Translations under genes and position numbers: made by a program
Shown: positions 42,975-50,987 of the stretch, piece by piece
Position numbering within the stretch: the first letter of the stretch is position 1
Layout of the letters: every line of letters begins with the position of its first letter
The notes under the pieces: generated by a model
Told to the model about the DNA's origin: nothing
Databases searched by the model: none
The model's input: only the letters and a program-made list of their open reading frames with translations
Source of the DNA: Salegentibacter tibetensis
GTDB taxonomy: Bacteria; Bacteroidota; Bacteroidia; Flavobacteriales; Flavobacteriaceae
Reading direction: 5' to 3'
NCBI RefSeq assembly: GCF_020164485.1
Contig: NZ_JAIQZA010000015.1
Location: forward strand, 1-64,000
DNA length: 64,000 nucleotides

Positions 42975-44154
42975 TTATTCAGTTTTTGTAAGTGCGTGTT
43001 TTGTAGATCTTTTATAAGGGACCTTAGCTTTCTTTTTAAATGTCCGACCATAACAAAGTATGAAACCGTTACAGGAAGGCTTCCACAAATAAGGCTTGCA
43101 AAGAATGCAAGAACTTTACCCGGAATCCCACCAATTGCCCCCAAATGTATCATAATTCATTCGCATGACTTCTTCAGGAAAGCCTGCATCATTATAAACT
43201 CCGTAGGGAGTAGGAGAGGCTAATTCTTCGAGGCTATACTGGTCATAAAAAAGATAATCAGCGTTATAATAAACGCCTTTATTATACCCAATCTCCACGT
43301 AAACCGCTTCATCTTCTGTCATTGGATAATGAAATTTCAGGTCAACAGCTTGCGGATATTCATTTAGTAATCTATAGAATAATTCGACTATAGGTTCCAG
43401 ATACCCCGAAGTTTCTGTAGGAGTTGGAATATTTTGCGGCACTCTCCATACTACTTCTTTATCACTCCCAAGTCCTCCATTAACAAATTTTTGAAATCCT
43501 TCAAAGGACATGATTAGCCCGGTAAATATTATTACTACTGCTATAAGACTAATGTAAAATCCAAGGACAGAATGAAGGTCATAATTTTTTCTTTTCCATT
43601 TTGTAGTTTCTTTCCAGTCCAGTGTAAATCTCTGCCTGCGGTTTTTCTGTTTTCGGCCACCAAAGAATAATCCCGGTAAGCAACATAATGGCAAAAATTA
43701 CAGTACTCCAGGCAACGAGTTGTTCACCAATAGATTTAGGCAACCACAAAAATTTGTGGCCTTCAAGCATAAAAGGAAAAAATCCGGTAAGATTGTTATC
43801 CATATGTAATAATTCTCCATTGTATGGATGTATATATACAGTATGATAAAATTCGGGTTCAAACTCGTAAAAAATAACCTTTATTGGTTCATGCTCGGCA
43901 GCATACAATGTTCCATGTACCAAATCTTCCCGGAAAATTTCATGAGCAGTTCCTCGGGTTTCGATAGATGGTATTACAAGGAATTTTCTTTTTGAATATC
44001 CGGTAGAAGTGAAAGCTTCTATTTCTTCCTGAATACCCACAAGCAACCGGTAACCGCCATTATAAATACTACGAGTCCACTTCCTAATCCAAAGATAAGG
44101 TGTACCTGTCGAATGTAGCTTTTTATTTTACTGCTCTTTCTTTTCTTTTTTCAT
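42975..44154 (-). pseudogene. Frameshifted second PepSY-TM (xusC-like) gene
   Basis: Starting at ATG 44154 (MKKEKKEQ), the reading continues in shifted frames. KIKSYIRQVHLIFGLGSGLV follows, then the block FYEFEPEFYHTVYIHPYNGE, the block WKRKNYDLHSVLGFYISLIA, then GAIGGIPGKVLAFFASLICG, and finally GFILCYGRTFKKK..LTKTE with stop at 42975-42977. Each block aligns by eye with XusC at 31813. At least four frameshifts are needed, too many for sequencing error. It was presumably the reductase of a third uptake system, or a duplicate, now inactive. Confidence 0.88.
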
Positions 44155-44318
44155 ACCCTTTTTCTTCGAATCAAAAGATTTAGTTTTTGAAATAATTTTC
44201 AATTTCATCCTATTTGTTCCATAATTAAAAAATCAATTAGATTACCTCAATTTTTAAAAGAAATGCATTTGTGTAGAAATGATTATCTTTGATATGCGAA
44301 GTGAAAATCACCAATAAG

Positions 44319-44337
44319 AGTTCACAAATCGTCAACA
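44319..44337 (+). repeat. Right subterminal 19-bp direct repeat
   Basis: AGTTCACAAATCGTCAACA, an exact copy of 25496-25514, in the same orientation, 52 bp inside attR. Possible recombinase accessory site. Confidence 0.6.
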
Positions 44338-44389
44338 GAATAAGGGTTAATTGGTTGAAGTCCTTTAAAATAAAGTCTCTAAAAAGAAT

Positions 44390-44411
44390 GTTCGATTCTT
44401 GGCGAGGTCAC
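44390..44411 (+). repeat. attR: 22-bp copy of the tRNA-Arg 3' end, right island junction
   Basis: GTTCGATTC through GAGGTCAC is identical to 25374-25395. Nothing upstream resembles the rest of a tRNA, so this is the displaced attachment site rather than a second tRNA gene. Confidence 0.92.
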
Positions 44412-44433
44412 AATATATCGAGAGTATTGAATC

Positions 44434-44468
44434 GCAATCACTTGTTTTTAAAGAGGTTGCGTTTTTTA
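44434..44468 (+). terminator. Probable native terminator of tRNA-Arg, displaced by the island
   Basis: GCAATC...GGTTGC with a 15-nt loop is followed by GTTTTTTATT, 22 nt after attR. Before insertion it would have lain about 40 nt downstream of the tRNA, the usual place for a tRNA terminator. Confidence 0.6.
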
Positions 44469-44791
44469 TTTGGAGCTACTTGTGCTTTTTAGTCCACAAT
44501 TAATTTTTTTAGCTATTTTCTGCGTGTTGGTCGCTTAGATTTGCTCTTGAGTTAAATTTCTATGTGATAATATCCAGGAGACTGCATAGGGTGTGAGTCC
44601 TTATTAAAAAGCCTTTAGGTTTATAATTTGTATGTAGAAATGAATCTTCTTTCAATAGTTTCTCAAATAAATAACGGGGTACAGAATACCCCTTTTTTCT
44701 CTTTGGTTGCAGTAGTCTTAAGCAAATCAGAGAAATAATATGTCCTGAAAGAAAGCAGGAGAATTTTAGTCCTTTTAAAATTTTAAACTAT
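44469..44791. other. Gap with a repeat copy and an orphan terminator
   Basis: No gene is visible. It contains the outer copy of the 49-bp repeat (44602-44650, see 27132-27180) and a hairpin, ACGGGGTA-CAGAA-TACCCC followed by TTTTTT (44673-44698), that would end rightward transcription although no rightward gene precedes it. Confidence 0.5.
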
Positions 44792-45985
44792 TTATAGGAA
44801 TTCTACAGGAAGTCGAACAGTAATTTTTGTTCCTGCTCCCGGAGTAGAAGAAGCCTCGAGTTTGCCTTCCATTTCTTCAACAAGGTCCATCACCAGCCGT
44901 AAACCAAAACCAAAACCCTTTTCTCCCTGTGTACCCTGTTCAGAGATTGCCTCTCCTGAGGTAAGATCGTTTAACTTGTCTTCAGACATTCCCCTGCCTG
45001 TATCCTTTACCATGATAAGCAGTTCCTTTTCCTGATTATTTTCTTCAATGGTCAGAAACACAGATACAGTACCTTCTGGGGGGGTAAATTTGATTGCATT
45101 TGAAATAAGGTTACCCGATACCGGTAAAAGATCTTTTTTAGGGAACATGGTAGATATGTCTTCGCTAAAATTGACCTCAAAATTTACTCCTTTGCTTTGT
45201 GCCTGTGGAATATAAAGTGACCGTAATTTTTCTGCAAAAGTTAAGAGGTTGAACTTATACTTGTCTTTCTTTTGAGCCTCTAGAGCTTCCTGTAAGATAT
45301 CTTCTGTAAGATCCAGGACGCTTTTACCGCTATCGCTTACCAGGTTAAGAATTTCCCGCATTTCTCCAGTAGTATAGTTGTCTTCTTGAGCGAGATTGAG
45401 AAGCTGTACGATCCCGCTTATTGGACCGCGTATATCGTGAGCCAGCCTTTGCTTTAATTGCTTTTCCTTATCTGCATTTCTCTCTGTTCGTCGTAGTTTA
45501 AGTTTTAGCTCCAGTCTTTTAATAATTTCTCGAGCTATTATATGGAGCTTTTTAATCTGATCTTCATTTAGCTCTTTGGTCTTACTACTTAAAACGCAGA
45601 GCGCGCCTACCGGAATACCGGTTTCCATTTTTAAGGGAATGCCGTAGTAATATTTTAAGCCGTTTTCCCCTTTCACGTAATCTTTATCCAAAAAACGAGA
45701 ATCCTGATCCAGTCGGGATACCTCAAAAAATTCAGACTCCCGTAAAGTATAGGTGCAAACCGATTCTTCTCTTGGTATTGGATTGAAGGAGACATTACCG
45801 GAAACAGACCATTGCATATGTGAATCCAGAAGATTTACCAAAGAAATATCAGTTTCTGAAATTGAGGCTGCCAGCTGGGTTAGATCTTCAAATTCCTCAT
45901 GAAGTTTCTGGTAATCCAGATCAAGTTCTGCCAGATGTTTAACTCTTCTGTATTCTGTTGTATCTAAAATTTCTTCCATAATCAT
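44792..45985 (-). CDS. GAF domain sensor histidine kinase
   Basis: The 397-residue soluble kinase has no membrane helix. An N-terminal GAF domain (about 25-165) has ISLVNLLDSHMQWSVSGNV and YYYGIPLKMETGIPVGALCVL. The HisKA dimerisation helix carries the phospho-His in RLAHDIRGPISGIVQLL (near 185). The HATPase domain has the N box NLISNAIKFTPPEG, G1 KDTGRGMSED and G2 GFGFGLRLV. It probably senses a cytosolic signal and autophosphorylates; no intact response regulator is adjacent. The second ATG (45979) is also possible as start. Confidence 0.88.
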   Translation of the reverse strand: MIMEEILDTTEYRRVKHLAELDLDYQKLHEEFEDLTQLAASISETDISLVNLLDSHMQWSVSGNVSFNPIPREESVCTYTLRESEFFEVSRLDQDSRFLDKDYVKGENGLKYYYGIPLKMETGIPVGALCVLSSKTKELNEDQIKKLHIIAREIIKRLELKLKLRRTERNADKEKQLKQRLAHDIRGPISGIVQLLNLAQEDNYTTGEMREILNLVSDSGKSVLDLTEDILQEALEAQKKDKYKFNLLTFAEKLRSLYIPQAQSKGVNFEVNFSEDISTMFPKKDLLPVSGNLISNAIKFTPPEGTVSVFLTIEENNQEKELLIMVKDTGRGMSEDKLNDLTSGEAISEQGTQGEKGFGFGLRLVMDLVEEMEGKLEASSTPGAGTKITVRLPVEFL

Positions 45986-46149
45986 TTCTTCCTATTTTTA
46001 AATACTAAAACCTAAACTTCACAAAGACTTATTATTGCTATGAGACTTAAACAAAAATCGAACCCGAATGCAGTTCGATTAAGTATTATTTATTTGGTTG
46101 TAATAGTAATGAAAAATAAATGGTTAAACTAACCTTAACCAACTAATCA

Positions 46150-46686
46150 ATTTAGGAATTTAAAGAACTTACAGCCGCTCGAAAAGTTAGGTTACGGTAT
46201 TGGATATTAGATCGAGTTAACCTCCTCCCAATAAAATTGTAATATTTAAATGTAAATGATTCTGGTTTTTTATCTCCTCCCGATTTATTAACTGGTCGAA
46301 AGAAATATTCACAAGAAAGACGAAAACCAGAAGTGAAAATAACCTGCAAAAAAATCAAAGAATAGTAATTACAAGTTTGCTATAGAAGACAATGGTATGG
46401 GTATTCCCAGTAGCAATAAAACAGGTTTTTATAATATTTAAACGTTTAGAAACTAATAAAAACATTCCAAATCTGGTATGGTTTAGCTATAGTTAAAAAA
46501 ATAATTGAGCAGCATAATGGCACTATTAAACTTATCTCCAGGCCAGAAGAAGGCACAAAGTTTATATTTACCCTTCCAATCTCCGAAAATATAGGATAAT
46601 TGGAGATAATCACCACCATAAATCATACTTTAATTGACGACAATGACGGTGATAACTTGATTGTTTCAATATATTTTGATTATTAA
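46150..46686 (+). pseudogene. Decayed histidine kinase and response-regulator start
   Basis: Fragments of a kinase catalytic domain can be read in broken frames: YSQERRKPEVKITCKKIKE, FAIEDNGMGIPSSN, and then GLAIVKKIIEQHNGTIKLIS followed by RPEEGTKFIFTLPIS with stop near 46600. Directly overlapping, a second frame gives a receiver-domain start, INHTLIDDNDGDNLI, with stop at 46686. This is the relic of a kinase/regulator pair unrelated to the intact GAF kinase on the other strand. Confidence 0.65.
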
Positions 46687-46716
46687 TAATTATCAGAAAT
46701 TTCCCCAAAATAATTA

Positions 46717-46724
46717 TAGCTTTG
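46717..46724 (+). promoter_or_regulatory. -7 promoter box of the TPP riboswitch-pnuT transcript
   Basis: TAGCTTTG matches TAnnTTTG and ends 5 nt before the first base of riboswitch helix P1 (46730), as expected for the transcription start. Confidence 0.6.
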
Positions 46725-46729
46725 TACTT

Positions 46730-46822
46730 GAAATGGGGTGCTTGCCATAAGGCAGGCTGAGATGATACCCGGGAGTTTTTTACTCTGAACCTGATCCGGA
46801 TAATGCCGGCGTAGGGATTTCT
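46730..46822 (+). promoter_or_regulatory. TPP (thiamine pyrophosphate) riboswitch
   Basis: The aptamer is complete. P1 is GAAAT/ATTTC, followed by GGGGTGCTTGCC, the conserved GGCTGAGATGATACCC, a variable P3 arm (GGGAG..CTCTG), then GAACCTGATCCGGATAATGC and CGGCGTAGGGATTTC. It binds TPP and represses the downstream thiamine-uptake gene. The 70-nt stretch to the pnuT ATG contains CCTCATTTC (46864-46872), able to pair with P1's 5' strand. Confidence 0.96.
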
Positions 46823-46892
46823 AAGCTGAGGTTACATTCCTGCAATCTTCAGTTACTTCATCTCCTCATTTCATTGGTTAAAAACGAGAACA

Positions 46893-47498
46893 ATGATAGA
46901 GGATTTCTTTACACACCTTACCTGGTTGCAAGCCGTGGGGACTACTTTTGGAGTGGTGCAGGTATTATTGGCGAGAAAAAATAATATTCATAATTATTTA
47001 TTCGGGATTGCCGCTATTCTTATAAGCCTTTGGGTGCTTTACCAGTCAAAATTATATGCCGATATTATTTTGAACCTCTATTATCTGGTGATGAGTATTT
47101 ATGGCTGGTTTTACTGGAGGTATGGCAGGCAAGAAGAAGAAACCCCAATTTCTTACTCAAGCAAATCTGAACATCTAAAAGCCATTGCAATTGTTTTAGT
47201 GTGTTTTACAGCAATGAGCTACTGGTTGCGGTTTCATACCAATTCTGATGTTCCGTTTTGGGATGCCGGTGTTAGTGGATTCGCCTGGGCCGGGATGTGG
47301 CTTATGGCTAAAAGAAAAATGGAGAACTGGATTTTTCTAAATATCAGTAATACCATTGCTATTCCTTTACTTATTTACAAAGAACTATACATATATGCCG
47401 GATTAACAGTTTTCCTTTTTATAGTTGGAACTTCGGGATATTTTAAATGGCGAAAAATTGTTAGGAATGAAAGAAGACAACAAGTTGCAAGAGCTTAG
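46893..47498 (+). CDS. pnuT: PnuT, thiamine transporter of the PnuC family
   Basis: The 201-residue protein has about seven membrane helices. Conserved features are TFGVVQVLLARKNNIHNYLFGI and YYLVMSIYGWFYW, the PnuC/PnuT signature. The TPP riboswitch identifies it as the thiamine importer (PnuT) rather than the nicotinamide riboside importer (PnuC). The usual neighbours (TonB receptor and thiamine pyrophosphokinase) are absent. It overlaps the next gene by 32 nt. Confidence 0.92.
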   Translation: MIEDFFTHLTWLQAVGTTFGVVQVLLARKNNIHNYLFGIAAILISLWVLYQSKLYADIILNLYYLVMSIYGWFYWRYGRQEEETPISYSSKSEHLKAIAIVLVCFTAMSYWLRFHTNSDVPFWDAGVSGFAWAGMWLMAKRKMENWIFLNISNTIAIPLLIYKELYIYAGLTVFLFIVGTSGYFKWRKIVRNERRQQVARA

Positions 47499-48480
47499 AA
47501 AATTATGTTTGGGCGTAAATATATTTCCTGAAAAAGTTTTAACCTTGATCGAAGATGAAAACCTCTGGAACCTATGGGTGCCTAAAAAGTATGGGGGATT
47601 AGAATTCTCCCTTACTGAAGGACTTGCAAAACTCAAGGAATTGGCCAGAATTGATGGCAGCCTGGGGTGGACGGTAACTTTATGCAGTGGTGCTAATTAC
47701 TTTATAGGAAACCTGAAACCTGAAACGGCAAGGGAGGTTTTTCATAATTCAAAAGTTACAATTTTAGGGGGTAGTGGGGGAGTATTTGGAACAGCCGAGA
47801 AACTAGGCGATAATTATAAAATTTCCGGAATCTGGCGTTATGCCACAGGTGCTCCCTACTTAAGTCATTTTACACTGAATGCTGAAATTCACGAAAATGG
47901 TAAAACTTTATTAAATGAAGATGGATCGCCAAAAGTACGCTCGTTTGTATTGCCTAAAAAAGATGTCAGGGTTATTGAAGACTGGAATACGATGGGTTTA
48001 AAAGCTTCGGTTACCCATTCTTTTGAAGTAAAAGAAGTACTGGTTCCTAAGCGTTTTAGTTTTATCTACAATGAATTTTATCAACCACAGGATATTTTTA
48101 AAATTCCATTTTCAGTATTTGCCGATCTCACACTTTGGGTTAATTATATTGGTATGGCCAAGCATTTTTTGGTGGAAGCTCGTTCTGTCAAATCGGTAGA
48201 TGCTTTAAGAAACTTAGAAGAAAACCTCAATTTTCACAACCGACAAATCAGTCGATATTCAGAAGATATTGAAGCAAAAATTGCGAATCAAGAAAGCATT
48301 ACTACGGATTTTATAGAAGAAATTCATATTTCAGCTTCAAATTCAGTGAAAAATATCTCCCGAAATATTATTGAAGCTTATCCCTATGTAGGCATAAAGG
48401 CAAGCCAGGAAAACCATCCCTTAAATCAGGTTTTTCGCGATTATTTTACCGCGACACAGCACTATATTTTTACGAAATAA
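47467..48480 (+). CDS. Acyl-CoA-dehydrogenase-like flavoprotein
   Basis: The 337-residue protein starts at the ATG at 47467, inside the pnuT 3' end; a longer frame from 47425 is less likely. The N-terminal helical region has LWVPKKYGGLEFSLTEGLAK, then LARIDGSLGWTVTLCSGANY, the middle beta domain has YKISGIWRYATGAPYLSHFTL, and VIEDWNTMGLKASVTHSFEV follows. These are features of the acyl-CoA dehydrogenase/flavin monooxygenase (HsaA/DszC-like) fold. The C-terminal helical domain appears shorter than usual. Overlap with pnuT puts it under TPP control. Substrate unknown. Confidence 0.8.
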   Translation: MKEDNKLQELRKLCLGVNIFPEKVLTLIEDENLWNLWVPKKYGGLEFSLTEGLAKLKELARIDGSLGWTVTLCSGANYFIGNLKPETAREVFHNSKVTILGGSGGVFGTAEKLGDNYKISGIWRYATGAPYLSHFTLNAEIHENGKTLLNEDGSPKVRSFVLPKKDVRVIEDWNTMGLKASVTHSFEVKEVLVPKRFSFIYNEFYQPQDIFKIPFSVFADLTLWVNYIGMAKHFLVEARSVKSVDALRNLEENLNFHNRQISRYSEDIEAKIANQESITTDFIEEIHISASNSVKNISRNIIEAYPYVGIKASQENHPLNQVFRDYFTATQHYIFTK

Positions 48481-48625
48481 AGCTGCTGATTGGGAGTGAA
48501 ATTAAGTTTTGTATTTGCTTCGGAATAAAGTTAAGATTTCAGAGATATTCATCTGTTTAGTGGTAGAAAATGATTATCATGTCACTAGCGATAAATTATT
48601 TATTACAACCGAATAAAAAATTAAG

Positions 48626-49303
48626 ATGAAATATAAAATAAACATAGAGGAAGTCCACAATGTAGACGAAATTAAGGAGTATTGGACGAATGAAGATTAC
48701 ATTCAATTGCTGAAAAAATTCGATTTTCCAGATGCGGAAGAATCTGATTCTGAAAACTTAAGAGAATTATTATTTATGGCCATATCAGATTTTGAACCTG
48801 GTGAAGCGGCTAAATTGGTTTTAGATTACAAGCTGGGCGAGGAATTGTCTGAAGGACAAATTGAACAGATTTCTAACGATATGTTGACAGACACGGTTTG
48901 TGAGGAATATCCCGAAATGGAATTACAATCCAGATTATTCCACGTGAATCAATTGCTTTTTAAAGCTTACAATGGGAAATTCCCAAGCTCTAGTGCCACC
49001 ATTATTCATTTTACGATTACTCCTTCAAATACAGATGCCGATTCCGACCTAAGCAAAGCAACGCTGCTGAGGTTATTGAATGATGGCCTTTCAGACAGAA
49101 ATATCGTTAAAAGATTATTTGAAGAGCAAATGAATGGCAATGCTGAATTTCCGGAGGCAGAAAATATTATCTGGGATTTACAAATTTCAGAAAATAAGCA
49201 TTTTAAAATAACCACTTCAGGAAATCTCATAAAAAAAGATGAGGTAATAGCTTCAGAATGGGAAAAGGAAATAGAAGAAACTGCGGATGATTCAGATAAA
49301 TAA
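48626..49303 (+). CDS. Hypothetical acidic cytosolic protein (225 aa)
   Basis: The 225 residues have no signal peptide or membrane segment and many acidic residues (net strongly negative). Segments include YIQLLKKFDFPDAEESDSEN and LRELLFMAISDFEPGEAAKL. It looks mainly alpha-helical. I do not recognise it. It is a single gene followed by a terminator. Confidence 0.6.
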   Translation: MKYKINIEEVHNVDEIKEYWTNEDYIQLLKKFDFPDAEESDSENLRELLFMAISDFEPGEAAKLVLDYKLGEELSEGQIEQISNDMLTDTVCEEYPEMELQSRLFHVNQLLFKAYNGKFPSSSATIIHFTITPSNTDADSDLSKATLLRLLNDGLSDRNIVKRLFEEQMNGNAEFPEAENIIWDLQISENKHFKITTSGNLIKKDEVIASEWEKEIEETADDSDK

Positions 49304-49328
49304 ACTGAATTGAAAAGCTAGAGAGAAT

Positions 49329-49362
49329 AAAAAATGCTGCTTATTACTGGGCGGCATTTTTC
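49329..49362 (+). terminator. Intrinsic terminator
   Basis: AAAAAATGCTGC / GCGGCATTTTT pair as an 11-bp stem with a T-run, just after the gene ending at 49303. The remaining 260 nt before 49627 show only a short GAGG/CCTC-rich stretch and no gene. Confidence 0.75.
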
Positions 49363-49626
49363 TTTAAATCCCTCATTGAGGGTTTAATTCTCCGAGGCTT
49401 GCCTCGAATTTTTTAAAAGTATTTTCCAATGCATACCTCGTGGACTTGCCCCGAGGTTTTTGATTTTCGTTTATATTTATTTTCTCTAAGTGCTAATAGT
49501 TCATCATTTTAGCGGGGAGACTCCAGTTTCTACTCATTAATGCTCTGGAATGCTAAATAAATAAGATTTTGGTTTTGAAGTTTAGATGAGTAACTTTCTT
49601 TTCCGACACAATTTCAATCGATTATT

Positions 49627-50718
49627 ATGAAAAAAGTTTGCACATTATTTCTTTTCAGTCTGTTTGTTACTCAAAGTTTTTCCCAGGAAAAAATAAAGCT
49701 GGCGGTGGCGGGCTTAACTCACGGTCACGTGAATTGGATTTTTAACCGGGAGGATAAGAACGATATTGAAATTGTAGGCATTTATGAAAGTAATAAAGAG
49801 CTCATCAAAAAATACAGGGATAGGTATGATCTGGATGAGGATCTCTTTTATACCGATTTTGAAGAAATGCTCGATGCTGTAAAACCTGAAGCCGTTTCCG
49901 CTTTTGGTGCAAATAATGAGCATCTTAAGGTGGTAAAAGCTTGTGCGCCAAGAAAGATTCATGTAATGCTTGAAAAACCACTGGCAACAACTATAAAAGA
50001 TGCCAGGGAAATCGAAAAGCTGGCCAAAAAACACTCCATTCACGTGCTTACTAACTACGAAACTTCCTGGTATTCGAGTAATCAGTATATAAAAGATTTA
50101 GCTGAAGCAGGCGAACTTGGAGATATTAGAAAAGTAATGGTAAATTCCGGGCATCAGGGGCCAAAAGAAATTGGGGTTAGTGAGGAGTTTCTGGAAATTC
50201 TGGTAGATCCCGAAAAGAATGGCGCAGGAGCTTTAATGGATTTTGGATGCTACGGCGCCAATTTAATGACCTGGTTATTGGATGGAGAAAAACCAATTTC
50301 GGTTACTGCGGTAACGAATCAGAATAAACCTGAGATTTATAAGGAAGTCGATGATGAAGCCACGATTATTCTTCAGTATGAAAAAGCACAGTGTGTGATC
50401 CAGGCCTCCTGGGACTGGACTTTTTCGCGAAAAGATATGGAAGTTTATGGAACCAAAGCTTACGCTATTGCCAGCGATGCTAAAACTATTAAAATGCGCG
50501 CTAGCGAAAGTGAAATAGAACAAATCCTCAAATTAGATACACGTGAAGATCCTTACGACGATCCTTTTTCCTATTTGGCGGCAGTGGTTAATGAGGAAAT
50601 AGAAGTAGGAGATTTTGACCTGTACAGTCTTCCATTGAATCTTGTTGTTGTAGAAATTTTAGAAAAAGCAAAAGAATCGGCCAGAAAAGGAAAAACAATA
50701 TATTTTAAGGATAATTAA
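49627..50718 (+). CDS. Gfo/Idh/MocA family oxidoreductase with signal peptide
   Basis: The 363 residues start with a Sec-type signal (MKKVCTLFLFSLFVTQSFSQ). The Rossmann domain follows (IKLAVAGLTHGHVNWIFNR; VMLEKPLATTIKDAREIEKL contains the EKP motif). The C-terminal alpha/beta domain has ALMDFGCYGANLMTWLLDGE. Family members are NAD(P)-dependent sugar or inositol dehydrogenases. Export is notable because NAD is cytosolic; exported members usually keep a tightly bound cofactor. It may act on sugars with the glycosidases downstream, but a terminator separates them. Confidence 0.88.
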   Translation: MKKVCTLFLFSLFVTQSFSQEKIKLAVAGLTHGHVNWIFNREDKNDIEIVGIYESNKELIKKYRDRYDLDEDLFYTDFEEMLDAVKPEAVSAFGANNEHLKVVKACAPRKIHVMLEKPLATTIKDAREIEKLAKKHSIHVLTNYETSWYSSNQYIKDLAEAGELGDIRKVMVNSGHQGPKEIGVSEEFLEILVDPEKNGAGALMDFGCYGANLMTWLLDGEKPISVTAVTNQNKPEIYKEVDDEATIILQYEKAQCVIQASWDWTFSRKDMEVYGTKAYAIASDAKTIKMRASESEIEQILKLDTREDPYDDPFSYLAAVVNEEIEVGDFDLYSLPLNLVVVEILEKAKESARKGKTIYFKDN

Positions 50719-50736
50719 TTTCTTAAAAATTCGCAT

Positions 50737-50780
50737 AAAAAAAGGGGGTTTGACTTTTATTTCAGAATTGCCCCCTTTTC
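50737..50780 (+). terminator. Intrinsic terminator after the oxidoreductase gene
   Basis: AAAAAAAGGGGG and CCCCCTTTT form a stem around a 22-nt loop. The gap 50719-50987 shows nothing else. Confidence 0.7.
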
Positions 50781-50987
50781 TATTCCCAATTTTCAACTCA
50801 AAAATACATCAGTTAAGCAGTACTTAGGTTAATTGAAAGTCAAGTAAATACTAAGCTTATATTACCTGGAAGTTTACTTCTTCAACTTAACATTCAATTA
50901 AAGATCAAGGCTTAAGGTTTAATTTTTAAATAACTTATTCCGAAATGTTTGCATCTAATTTTGCTGAAAATAATAGCAAAAAATTAG

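Larger units (their letters stand above)
25374..44411. mobile_element. Integrated genomic island carrying iron-uptake genes
   Basis: About 19.0 kb lies between a 22-bp direct repeat of the tRNA-Arg(CCU) 3' end. It encodes a tyrosine recombinase next to the tRNA, a xusABC-like operon, an HTH gene pair, several decayed genes, feoA-feoB, a TonB siderophore receptor and PepSY proteins. A 19-bp direct repeat (AGTTCACAAATCGTCAACA) lies inside both ends. No conjugation or mobilisation genes remain, so the element is probably a degraded integrative or mobilisable element that is now fixed or moved in trans. Confidence 0.88.

Noticed and set aside
44390-44411. Possible second tRNA gene
   Set aside because: Only the last 22 bp match tRNA-Arg; the D and anticodon arms are absent, so it is attR.
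44289-44492. Open frame of 67 codons across the right island junction
   Set aside because: It runs through the 19-bp repeat, attR and the displaced terminator, so it is not a gene.
49380-49460. GAGG/CCTC-rich stretch before the oxidoreductase gene as an IS end or regulatory element
   Set aside because: Only short imperfect repeats of CCGAGG/CCTCGGA type are visible, with no second end and no transposase.
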